A stretch of 45,115 nt of DNA from Selaginella moellendorffii (lineage: Eukaryota; Streptophyta; Lycopodiopsida; Selaginellales; Selaginellaceae), in NCBI RefSeq assembly GCF_000143415.4, contig NW_003314264.1, positions 1,051,650 through 1,096,764 on the forward strand, written 5' to 3'. How positions within the stretch are numbered: the first letter of the stretch is position 1; each line of letters opens with the position of its first letter. Under the pieces are notes generated by a model that ran no database searches, was not told where the DNA came from, and saw only the letters and a list, made by a program, of their open reading frames with translations. The translations under genes were made by a program, and so were the position numbers. Below, in pieces: positions 12,347 to 20,930 of the stretch.

Positions 12347-12398
12347 GTAAAGATGCATGTATTCCTGTAAATGAATTGATCTTGAGTTCCTTAAGCAG
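12347..12398 (+). other. 52-nt intron-like insertion in integrase C-terminus
   Basis: GTAAAG...TTAAGCAG splits the conserved LTQR|FMGPYEI segment. Removal restores the frame. The sequence has stops in frame and looks like a normal short plant intron. Confidence 0.75.
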
Positions 12399-12780
12399 GT
12401 TCATGGGGCCTTACGAGATTGAGGCACGAATCGGTAAAGTGGCTTACCGACTCCGACTTCCTCAAGAGATGGGAAAGATGCACCCAGTGTTCCACGTGAA
12501 CTTACTCAAGCCGTACTTTGAGGATCCGCTTCGCAAGGACCAAGTGAGACCTTTGCCTGAGGTTATCCAAGGGGAAGAGGAATACGAAGTCGAGGCCATC
12601 CTCAATGCGCGCAAGAGCAAGCGACAAGGACGCGAGGTGAGAGAGTTCCATGTGAAGTGGAGAGGATTTCCACACTGCGAAGCAACATGAGAACCGGAGG
12701 AGAACCTAGCGAATGCTCGAGATCTAGTGGAGGAATTTCTGCAAGGCAAAACTCTATGTACTTATGCAAAATTCAATTAA

Positions 12781-13183
12781 AAATATCAATTTGCAAAGTT
12801 GAGCAAGTGGCATATGTTGGGACCCGAAGGCGTGCCAAAGGTAAGCTAATTAGCATGGGTTGGATAGGTCGACCAGGCGTAGGGCACTACGCCCGACTCC
12901 CCGCGGGGATGTCGAATCCGTAGACGTATTCTACGGAGGTTGGGTTCGAGTCCCAACCCCCTAGTAAAGCAAGGCTGGGTTCAAGTCCCGACCCCATACT
13001 AGGGCGTGGTGAGGTGAGGAGTATAGGGACACCTATATTCCGTTGTCATGGGCTCTTGGCCAGGGAGGCTAACTTAGGCACACCGCTAAGTGGGGGGATG
13101 CCCCCGGAGACATGGTCAACAAGTCGTAGGATAAAACGAGACGTTCGATGTGGGCATCGAACTTCTTCTATGGGTGGTGGAGT
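12781..13183 (+). other. Gypsy 3' UTR with repeated tRNA T-arm-like motifs and polypurine tract
   Basis: No coding frame. GGTTGGGTTCGAGTCCCAAC (about 12938) and GCTGGGTTCAAGTCCCGACC (about 12971) each fold like a tRNA T arm. A related block is found in antisense at 22260-22350. The stretch GGGTGGTGGAG just before 13184 is the likely polypurine tract. Confidence 0.6.
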
Positions 13184-14332
13184 TGTAAGGAACCGACTCC
13201 CCGAGATGTCGTAGGCTAAAGGATCCCCAAAAGCTTGACCGAAATGACAAAGAGTTCATCGGATGGGACCAAGTCGAGGATCAAGTCCAAGACCGACTCT
13301 AGAACCGAGTTCGAGATAGAGTCCGGAATCAAGTCCGAGACCGACTCGGGGACCGAGTTCGAGTCCGAGTTCGAGACCGAGTTCGAGACGGAGTCCGAGA
13401 TCCGAAATCGGGTCCGAGACCGAGTCCGAGGTCGAGTCCGAGGTCGGGTCCGAGATCGGGTCCGAGATCGAGTACGAAATCGAGTCCGAGACCGAATCCG
13501 AAGTCGGATCCGAAATCGGGTCCGAGATCAAGCCAGAGACTAAGTCCAAATACTAATACGGGTCAAGGGGTGAAAGCCCAAAGCGTGCGTCTCCCAGGGG
13601 GGGGGGGGCTGCGGGGGGTTCCAAAAGTATAGTAGGGATAGTGAGGTCCAGGAACCAGTTTTGAAGGGACTCTCCAATTGGGCTTCCAAACCGACTTGAG
13701 GTTGAGACTGGGACCGAGGGGCCTTGGGTGGGAGTGAGCATGGACTTGGCTGGTGCCGGAGGGGCCATCCAAGGAAGTGCTCAAGAGCAGCTCCCACTCC
13801 CGAAAGGGAAACCGACTGCGGTGCTCCCGGCTCAGGTGGAGTGGTGCCCCACTTGAGTACCTTGTGGCTCATTGGTCCTCGCCCTTCCGGGGGCTTGGGC
13901 CTTCCCTTCGGGATGGAAGAGGGGGGGTAGAGGTACCCATACCGGGCCGTTAGGCCACGGTGTTTCGCCCCGACGTCCCGAAGCAAGTGCTGCACCCAAG
14001 GCTTAGGATTTAGAGGGTCCCATGATCAAGTCTTGTGGTACCAAGGGGAGTTAGGAATCTGGAGGCTTGGTGTGCTTGGCTGCTTGTGCCTGCGGGGAGT
14101 GTAGCCGAACCTTAAGTCCAGTCTAACCCGGGGAGGGGGATTGGGAGAGATTTGGGAATTCGTAGATGGATGGCTAACACTCCGTTGCTCGTGCAGTAAG
14201 TAGCTGAAACCAAGTAGGAGCTGGTACCATAGGCGAGAACCTTGGCGAGGGAACTTAGCACAAGCCAAGGCAGAGTTGGTCGGATAGGCGAGGTAAGCTG
14301 GCAAATTGGAAAGGAAAAATTTGTGGCTTACA
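13184..14332 (+). repeat. 3' LTR, complete (1149 bp)
   Basis: Begins TGTAAGG, ends CTTACA; the six terminal bases are perfect inverted repeats. It contains the minisatellite (13265-13550) and the 12-G run. The second half (13776-14332) has no counterpart on the left. Confidence 0.9.
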
Positions 14333-14337
14333 CAAAG

Positions 14338-14457
14338 ATGGCATGAGGCCTCATGCCATCTTGATATACACACAGCTGCAGACAAGTAAAAACATACATG
14401 ACAATATGCTAGCCATGAAATTGCAAGGGCCCAAGATGGCATGTGGCCTCATGCCAT
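14338..14457 (+). repeat. Two palindromes and a degenerate hairpin-arm copy
   Basis: 14338-14359 is a perfect 22-bp palindrome and 14436-14457 differs at one pair. Between them, 14363-14413 is a diverged copy of the right hairpin arm (AGCTGCAGACAAG for AGTTGCAGCAAGG, ATATGCTAGCC for ATACGCTAGC). Confidence 0.8.
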
Positions 14458-14554
14458 TTCTAAATGTGGTCCTAAACCATTCCATGGTGAACATACCAGG
14501 AAGCACAAGTGCCGAATATCAAGAGGAAGCGGTAGCCACACCAAAGACAGTGCT

Positions 14555-14690
14555 GCTCGCAACACCGCAACTACTCGTAGCGCCGCTCGCAACACCGCAA
14601 CTGCTCGTAGCGCCGCTCGCACAAACTGCCACTCGCATAAATTGCCGCTCGCAATGGCGCTCGCAATGCCGCAACCGCTTGTAGACGCAT
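14555..14690 (+). repeat. 30-bp tandem repeat
   Basis: Two nearly exact units (14555-14584, 14585-14614) followed by shorter GCTCGCA-based variants. Confidence 0.8.
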
Positions 14691-15480
14691 AAACCATAGC
14701 TCATAACGCCGCTTACACAAGCAGCGCTCACTGCGCTCAGCGGAACCAAGAACACGGCGCACAAAAATGATAGACCTAGGAATGAGTTCGAGAATTCAAA
14801 AATAACACACGCTTGAACGTCACATCAAATCCTCTGACAAACCAGATCTTATGATTCCTCTGACAAATTTCAAGCTGAGTAGCTTCTAGACTTTGCTGTC
14901 GGAGGTTGAACTTTGTCACATCATGTCCTTGCCTCGATCCAGCTGTGCCATGTCAGTGATTCGAACTTTGCCATGCCATGTCAGCGATCCGCGCCAAGAT
15001 TATTCGCCGTGTAAAGGAATAATTATGCTGTGTGTGTACGTCCATTTATGGCAATATAAGGCCACACGCCATTCAAAGAATAATGCTAGTCGAGCATTTT
15101 TTGGTGCATTTTTGGGTTCAAAATTGCATGAGCCCACACGCTATAAAGTTTACCTGTACCAAAAATAGAAACAGCTTTATTTACTTGGGAATTTAAGTGG
15201 TTGAGGCATTTTTAAACTTACAAACACATGCCCTACTTACATTCCTTTGGTTGCTTAAAATTCAAAAATATTATAAACCTTTCTTTTTGCATTTTCAATG
15301 TTTTCAATTATGGTTTTTGATTTTCGTAGGACCAGCCTAGTAATCTATTTGCATCCCGTCATGTTTATAGCTAGCTTTCGTTTGTCCCCTTCGCTAGCCT
15401 GAGATACATCTGCTCGGCATCTGCCTCTTACAGCATTTGCCCAGAAAGGGCATCTTTCTTCACACAGCATTTGCCACATG

Positions 15481-15504
15481 TTTAGGGTTAGGGTTTAGGG
15501 TTTA
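15481..15504 (+). repeat. Interstitial telomere-like repeat
   Basis: Reads TTTAGGGTTAGGGTTTAGGG then TTTA, i.e. about three plant-type telomere units (one shortened). Too short to show a chromosome end. Confidence 0.7.
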
Positions 15505-16340
15505 GCAATTCAGTAGCTTGATAAACATGCAAATACAGAACTTGATGCAAAATCCTTTGATATGTCACAATGCCCCTAGGACCATAAACACATTTCAATA
15601 GAGAGGGTCTTTTCATTTCATAACTTCTTACGTAGATCTTGGTGAAACCAGAGTTAGTGAAGTTGGTTTCTTGTGATCCCGCATCTGATTGTAATGTCCC
15701 TTTGCAGTGTTGATGGAAAGGTCAATGCACACCAAACTGTAGAATCTTGGAGCAAAATAACGGTCGGATCTATGGCAAATGCCCCTAAAACATTGTAAGG
15801 CTCGTGTGGTATCATGTGGTGTCCGATCGAGATGCCTCTTTGCAGGGTCATCAAGAAGGACATTGTATACCATTCTGTAAAATCTAGTTGTGATCTAACG
15901 GTTGGATCTCTAGGAAACTCAAAACAATCTCGCGCGTGTTAGAATATTCTAGGAATATACTCCTATGTGCTCCTGAAAATGGCATGCGGCCCCACGCCAT
16001 TCAAGAGATAACGCCAGATGACGCCGAGCATTTTTTGGTGCATTTTTTGGGATCAAAATTGCATGAGCCCACACGCTTGAACGTCACATCAAATCCTCTG
16101 ACAATTTATTTAGCTGAACATCTGGCATTTTTAGAAATACAAGATGCTTTGGAATATCCAATCATGCATGGTATAAATATAGCGAGGGTATTAAATGATA
16201 TCCCAATCATGATCTTTCTTTTGGATTTCGCGTGCATGCAGTCCGAGGAATGATGACGTTGCGGATTTCTTTTGGATTTCACGCATGCGCGTGCCGATCC
16301 AGAAATTAATGGTGGCGCCCAAGTCCAAGGAATGATGACG

Positions 16341-16738
16341 TGGCGGGATTACCAACCGTCATGACATTTCGCGCGTGTGAGGTTAGGTTTTGCATTTTGC
16401 TTCGTACTCGCGCTCGCATCGCGCTCCCACTTCTCTACAGGTTTCTCGTGTGCATCGGCATCCACTCGCGCTTGCATCACACTCGCGCTTGCATCACACT
16501 CGCGCTTGCATCGCGCTCGTGTGCATCGGCGTCCACTTCAAGACACACCCAGTTTGTAACTTCGCCGCCAACTCCGCCGCCCACTCTGCCACCCACACGC
16601 AGCCCACTTGGCATCCCGGGAGATTTCAGTGCCACTCTCCAACTGTAAGTGGCAGAGTAGCCTTGCTGCTACGATCCGCTGCAAACACAGTGCACATTCA
16701 CTAGCGAGTCCGGTTGTCACGCCTCCATTCGGCTTCAA
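16341..16738 (+). promoter_or_regulatory. Probable 5' UTR or promoter of the ParB-like gene
   Basis: This CG-rich stretch precedes the start codon at 16739. It carries three 17-bp units ACTCGCGCTTGCATCAC (16464-16514) and CT/CA-rich sequence. No clear TATA box is placed. Confidence 0.45.
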
Positions 16739-19700
16739 ATGGTAAGTCTTTTAGGCCAAGTAGAAAATGGCATGAGGCCACATGCCATTCAGTAGCAACA
16801 TTGGCATGCACCAATTGGGCTCTCGAGTGCAGTCCGGTTACAGATGGCGTGTAGCCTCACGCCATCTTAGGATGCAGCCTCAAGACATCTGATGCAGTGG
16901 TGAATGGCGTGTGGCCTCACGTTATTTCCAGCTGCTAGCTTTTCATCTGTCAGCTCTAATTGTTGTGCATTTCTGAACAGGCGAGGAATTGCGTTCTTCT
17001 TCCAGCCACTGTCAATGTGGATGCAGAGAAGGGGGAGGAGCTCACCAGTTGGACTTTCGGGATGGAAGGCGAGGATCTGAAGCTGTACAACACAGATGGT
17101 GGGAGAAAAGAATGCATGGGGATCCTCATCCAAGTGACAGACACTCCATGCAGTTCCATGCAAGAATATGGACTGGCACTTATGGTAGAGATAGCGTCTG
17201 CCTTCAAGATCCACCTTGCACATCCTAGCGGCTTCCCGGAGGGGGGCAGCGGCTATGAGGAATTCCTAGAGGGAGCTAGGGAGAGGTTGTCCAGGAGGCC
17301 CACAATTTCAAAGACGCTGCGGGTCTATGAAGATCACATGGAATCCACGGACCTCACCTACAGCGATGTTCAAAAACTATATTCCAACATTGAGCCGTTG
17401 AGAGTGCCTCCAGTTCGCGAAGCGAAGGGGAAGGGGGTCGATCTGGAAACTACCCCGAAGCAGAAAAGGGTGGTCAAGCTCAAGCCGACGTCCGACTCTC
17501 CTCCAAAAACGAAGCTACTCGGTGATGCCATTGCCTCGGGTTCGAACACTACACCCACCAAAAAGAAGAGCCGCAAAGAGCAGAAAGAGCAAGAAGAGGC
17601 AGCAAAAATCATCGCAGATAATAGTACTTGTTACTATTCCAACAAAGTATATACAATCGACGTGAGCTGTATTGACATCCAAAGCAAATACAACCACAGG
17701 CTAGTATCTGATGAGTGGGTGGAGAAACTGAAGCAGAAGATGCTGGCAAGTCCAATAACACCCGACATCGCAGACGTGATCCCTTACTACCGAACAATGA
17801 AGGGCGAGACGAGGTTTCCAGACTTGATCAGTAGGAAAGTGTTGGACGATTAGAACATCCGGTTCTATGCCGTCTCTGGGCAGCATTCTAGCTTGGCGAT
17901 GCAAGAGATAGTTGTGGATATTATGGTGGGCAAGGAGGTGAAGAAAGTCTTCAAGACAAGAGTTGTCCGCCTGATAAAAGGCAACTCGCCCCTCCGATCT
18001 ATCATATACATCTCCCACGCGCAGAATGTCAAGCAAGAAACGTGTTACAAATCGGGTCTGCACGAGACATTGGCACGAACACGGAAGCTCTGGGTTCAAC
18101 TGAAGAAGCCACAAAAACCAGGACAAGGACGTGCACTAGCAACTAGCGCCTAGCAGGTAAGCCTCGTTGCATGTGGCATAGCATGTGGCCTCACGCCATT
18201 TCCATTGCAGGAATTCTCGAGTCTTCTCTCAAAAACACTGGGGGTCAATGGCACACTCAGCATCTATAACATTCTACTCGCGACAAAAGTTGTTTTTGAC
18301 AAATGGGTAGATGTGCTGAGGAGGTACCATGACGGGGAGTTGCCAAACTCAATGGGTGTGGAGGACGGCCGGAAGCCCAATGATTTGAAGCTCAACGCCT
18401 TGCGTTTCTCGCGGTCTCTAGATGATGACGACCTTCTGACAGTGGCTAATGCTCTTCTACGTGGTGAGGTAGTCTTCAACAAGACCAAAATGACTCCCGG
18501 CCATATTGTGACATACGAGGACTTGTGCACGACTCTGAGAGCTCGTGCGCTATTGAAGGATTGGATCTTCGAGCAAGTGGCCGTGGAGAGGGTGAGCATC
18601 GACACCACGCAAGAGATGATGGAAGCGCTGGATTTGTCAAATGAAGACATCGATGAGTACGTGAAGGGGGCCCCCAAGTTCATCGATCTGCTGCGGGATG
18701 CCACGAAAAGTAAAGCTGAGAAGTTGGATCAGTATCCAAATTTCATTAAGATTGATGTCGACCGCCGGCTTCAGAAACAGCTCGACCCCGCAGCAGAGGC
18801 CTATCGAGAACCTTACCGGGTATACTTGAATTCGGATGAGGATCAAAGGTGGAGGAGCATCGTTTCCCGCGGAGATGACCAGGTCAAGAACATCTTTTGT
18901 GTGATGGACTTCACAAACGAGGAGATCACTCATGCAGACGAAGTCAGCTCCATCATTGACTTAATGGTGGGACTTGCGGAGGTGGAATCTTCAGTCCACT
19001 ATATGATCTACGACTCCGAATCCTATCACAAGTTCTGGAAAGCCTTGAATGAGGTGAAGGCTCGGTTGAAAGGCAAGGAGATGCGGGAGATCTATGGGAT
19101 AATGGCTAAGAAGAAGATACCGACGAATGTCCGCATCTTCACACTCGCCCTTGTTATTGGTCCTGCAGCAGAGTGGGACTGGAGTGACTTCCCAGCTTCG
19201 TTCGACAAGGCCAATCAAATTGATCTGAGGGAGGTCAATTTACCCGTGCCTGAGGAACTGAAGACGGCTATGGAGCTTTCGAATCCAAAGAAAGCTCTAG
19301 GTGCAGCATGGGAAATGCTCAGCTGGGTCTTCAACGCAATAGCAGGTGGGTCACCTGCTTCCGACTCCAAGGGCAAATGCGTTGTCGAGTACAACTGCGG
19401 CGGACTATTCTTTCGAGCCGCACTACTCAAGGGTGTCCTGTGTGTTGCGGTGACAAACTCCATTGAAGAGGTGACTTCAATGGAGCATATAATTACAGTT
19501 GCCAAAGAAAAATAGTATCTTCTCTGCGAACCTAGTGAGTACACACTTTAAGTTTAAATGTTATCTCACAAGCTCTGTATGCAGGAGCGTGGCCACCCCC
19601 AGATGCTGAAATGGCGTTAACAGCTACTGTTGAAGATACCCATGTTGGGCCGAGCTCACAACCTGCACAAGGTAAGGTCACGTGAGGCCTCACGCCATTT

Positions 19701-20434
19701 TGATTATAGATCGTTGTGAATATTCAGACACGAGGACTGAAAAGAACACTGGTGGCGCATCGAAGAAGGACAAACAGACAAGCAATAGGAAAAAAGGAGG
19801 TACAAATTATATTTGCAATGGCGTGTGGTCTCATGCCATTCCTTGCAGGAGACACTTCTTCAAAGGCAAAACAGGCAAGCACCAGCCAAGCTCAAACTGA
19901 CAGTGGTCATAAAAAGCGAAAGCACGTTGGACAGTCGTCGAGATCAGAGGCGTTTGATTCGAAAAGGAAGAAGGGCAACAAAAAGATGATAGGTAATGCC
20001 TCGCGGTTATGGAGTGTGTGCTCATGCCATTCATTGCAGATCAAGGGCTGAGTGAAAGCAGCCAGTCACCACCTCCTGACTCAGATTCCTATGGCGGACT
20101 CCCCTTCCCCAATCTCAATGGAGAGGTACAATGGATGAGGGCTGCTTTTCAAGTTAGGGCCACGTTTTTCTCATCTCGTCGTCTTCGAAGGGTGCAAGAA
20201 CGTGCAGAAACCATGTTAAGACAGTCGGGTGAGGATACGGTCCTAGGTCACGCACTAAAATAGGCTATGGATGTCTTGTATTTTGAGATGGAGACTCAGC
20301 CAGATGATTTTCCCAAGATGGTCCTGGAAGAACAAGCCATCCAGCCTGAGCAGCCTATGGAAGAAATGCAGGAGGGGGATGAGGAGCCAGAGAAAGATAA
20401 TGAGCAGGAAGAGCAGAAGGACGAAGAGGAGTGA
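16739..20434 (+). CDS. ParB-like-segment protein of the large transposon (spliced, four in-frame TAG)
   Basis: Exon 1 ends with the start codon itself (ATG at 16739-16741, then GTAAGT); exon 2 continues GCGAGG at 16981. Introns: 16742-16980, 18157-18210, 19535-19584, 19672-19709, 19800-19848, 19993-20039; all keep one frame. Around residues 215-310 the text resembles a ParB N-terminal fold: YTIDVSCIDIQ, KYNHRLVSDEWVEKL, then YAVSGQHSSLAM (GxHR-like, with Ser for Arg). The centre and the tract VVEYNCGGLFFRAAL are unassigned; the latter might be a degraded SAM-binding motif. The tail is Lys-rich, then Glu-rich (20280-20431), ending TGA TGA. In-frame TAG stands at 17851, 18151, 19513 and 20260, with no TAA, TGA or frameshift. 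Every TAG suits a Gln (CAG to TAG). Either it is a lightly decayed gene or TAG is read through. DNA binding is inferred. Confidence 0.65.
16767..16925 (+). repeat. Three palindromes in the first intron
   Basis: Copies at 16767-16788, 16844-16865 and 16904-16925 within the 239-nt intron that follows the ATG. All have the GG/CC core and flanking ATGGCRTG / CAYGCCAT arms, the third with one arm changed. Confidence 0.85.
18178..20030 (+). repeat. Palindromes in four successive short introns
   Basis: Copies at 18178-18199, 19677-19698, 19818-19839 and 20009-20030. Each occupies about half of a 38-54-nt intron and ends 9-11 nt before the last base of the intron. Only the 50-nt intron 19535-19584 lacks one. 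Confidence 0.88.
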
Positions 20435-20930
20435 TGAAATTCCAAGATTATTGTATAGGCGTTGGAGGCAAAAAATAACAGTTTGAGATGGCATGTATTT
20501 ATTTAAAAATATAACTTATTATGGCATGGGGTTCCATGCCATTGTATTAATATTAAAAGACAATTCTTTGAGAGGATTTGCATTATACTAGAAGTGTTAC
20601 AGCATGTTATTGGAAGTCTATGAAGTTGTTTTATTAATAAGGGGAAAGTAAAGATTGAATGGGGACTTGGGCTCCACCTAGACTCGGAGCAACTGAGCCA
20701 ATATTAAAAGGATGAAAAGAAATTGGACGACGATGACAAGGAGAAGAGAGAGGTGAAGCAGTGGCAGGGGGAGGAGAAGTGATTGAGTAGACATTTCCTT
20801 GTTTAAAATAAAATGGCATGTGCCTCAATGCAGTTGAATTTTGTTATATTTATATACTATATAAAGGTTTGGAAACCTTATTTTACAAATGGGATAATGA
20901 CAATTCCCACTTTAACGAAATAGAGCTTTT
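20429..20930 (+). repeat. Right terminal block of the large transposon
   Basis: This 502-nt block matches 42841-43342 (reverse complement) with six differences, all transitions. It begins exactly at the stop codon of the ParB-like gene and ends with the TIR (20905-20930). It holds a palindrome (20521-20542), a half palindrome near 20813 and a TATA-like CTATATAAAGG near 20865. No gene is assigned; a frame through its first 58 bases is used as coding in the other copy. Confidence 0.85.

Larger units (their letters stand above)
8288..12780 (+). pseudogene. Gypsy gag-pol polyprotein with chromodomain, disrupted
   Basis: Gag domain about 8400-8900; zinc knuckle [14 protein letters not shown] at 9108; protease [10 protein letters not shown] near 9330; reverse transcriptase with [12 protein letters not shown] and YIDDILIYS (about 10000-10650); RNase [11 protein letters not shown] near 10810; integrase HHCC region (11390-11530) and catalytic TMDF and SDRDKIF segments; chromodomain EYEVEAILNARKSK with HVKWRGF (12577-12770). 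The ATG at 8288 lies in LTR sequence, so the original gag start is lost. In-frame stops: TGA at 10961 where the family has Arg, TAA at 11934 where it has Gln, TGA at 12688 where it has Trp; all are single transitions. Two short introns (11883-11928, 12347-12398) are needed to keep the conserved integrase frame. As it stands it is not functional. Confidence 0.9.
7719..14332 (+). mobile_element. Nested Ty3/gypsy chromovirus, 5' LTR partly deleted
   Basis: The element starts TGTAAGG (7719) and ends GGCTTACA (14332). It is flanked by the 5-bp target duplication CAAAG (7714-7718 and 14333-14337). Order is LTR, gag, protease, reverse transcriptase, RNase H, integrase, chromodomain, long 3' UTR, LTR. 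The 3' LTR is 1149 bp, but only its first 592 bp remain on the left, joined directly to gag. The rest of the left LTR, the primer-binding site and the leader are gone. In the 592 bp compared I count 7 differences, so the insertion is recent. Six are transitions; three are CG to CA in the right copy. Confidence 0.92.
14458..16340. other. Upstream region of the ParB-like gene, non-coding and repeat-rich
   Basis: No gene was recognised. Contents: a 30-bp tandem repeat starting GCTCGCAACACCGCAACT (14555-14614, degenerate to about 14690); a plant telomere-like run TTTAGGGTTAGGGTTTAGGG at 15481; a degenerate tandem duplication of about 125 bp (15675-15910); two related blocks with GAGCATTTTTTGGTGCATTT (15047-15150 and 15979-16100). 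The phrase ACGCTTGAACGTCACATC occurs at both about 14810 and 16071. Some of it may be promoter. Confidence 0.6.
3611..20930. mobile_element. Large TIR DNA transposon carrying two divergent genes, with a nested gypsy element
   Basis: Both ends carry the same 26-bp sequence in inverted orientation (AAAAGCTCTATTTC at 3611; its complement ends at 20930), 25 of 26 matching. The right end recurs exactly at 42841 in a second copy. Removing the nested gypsy (7719-14332 plus one target duplication) leaves about 10.7 kb. Inside are a DUF7869-type gene on minus, a ParB-like gene on plus, a central hairpin and about 17 copies of a palindrome. I found no obvious target-site duplication: the flanks are TCTTTCC and TTATAAA. 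So the left and right ends might come from different insertions or a rearranged element. The superfamily cannot be fixed from the sequence alone. Confidence 0.65.

Noticed and set aside
12938-12995. Functional tRNA genes in the gypsy 3' UTR
   Set aside because: Only T-arm-like pieces are present; no acceptor, D or anticodon arms.
14571-14764. Minus-strand frames rich in CERRYE or YASGS
   Set aside because: Translation of the 30-bp tandem repeat without any independent support.
18178-20030. CRISPR-like array because of regularly repeated palindromes
   Set aside because: Spacing is irregular, the intervals are coding exons, and the sequence is eukaryotic.
16739-20434. A reassigned nuclear genetic code (TAG for Gln)
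   Set aside because: Neighbouring elements have TAA and TGA at equivalent positions, and PPR and gypsy relics show mixed damage; kept only as one option in a finding.
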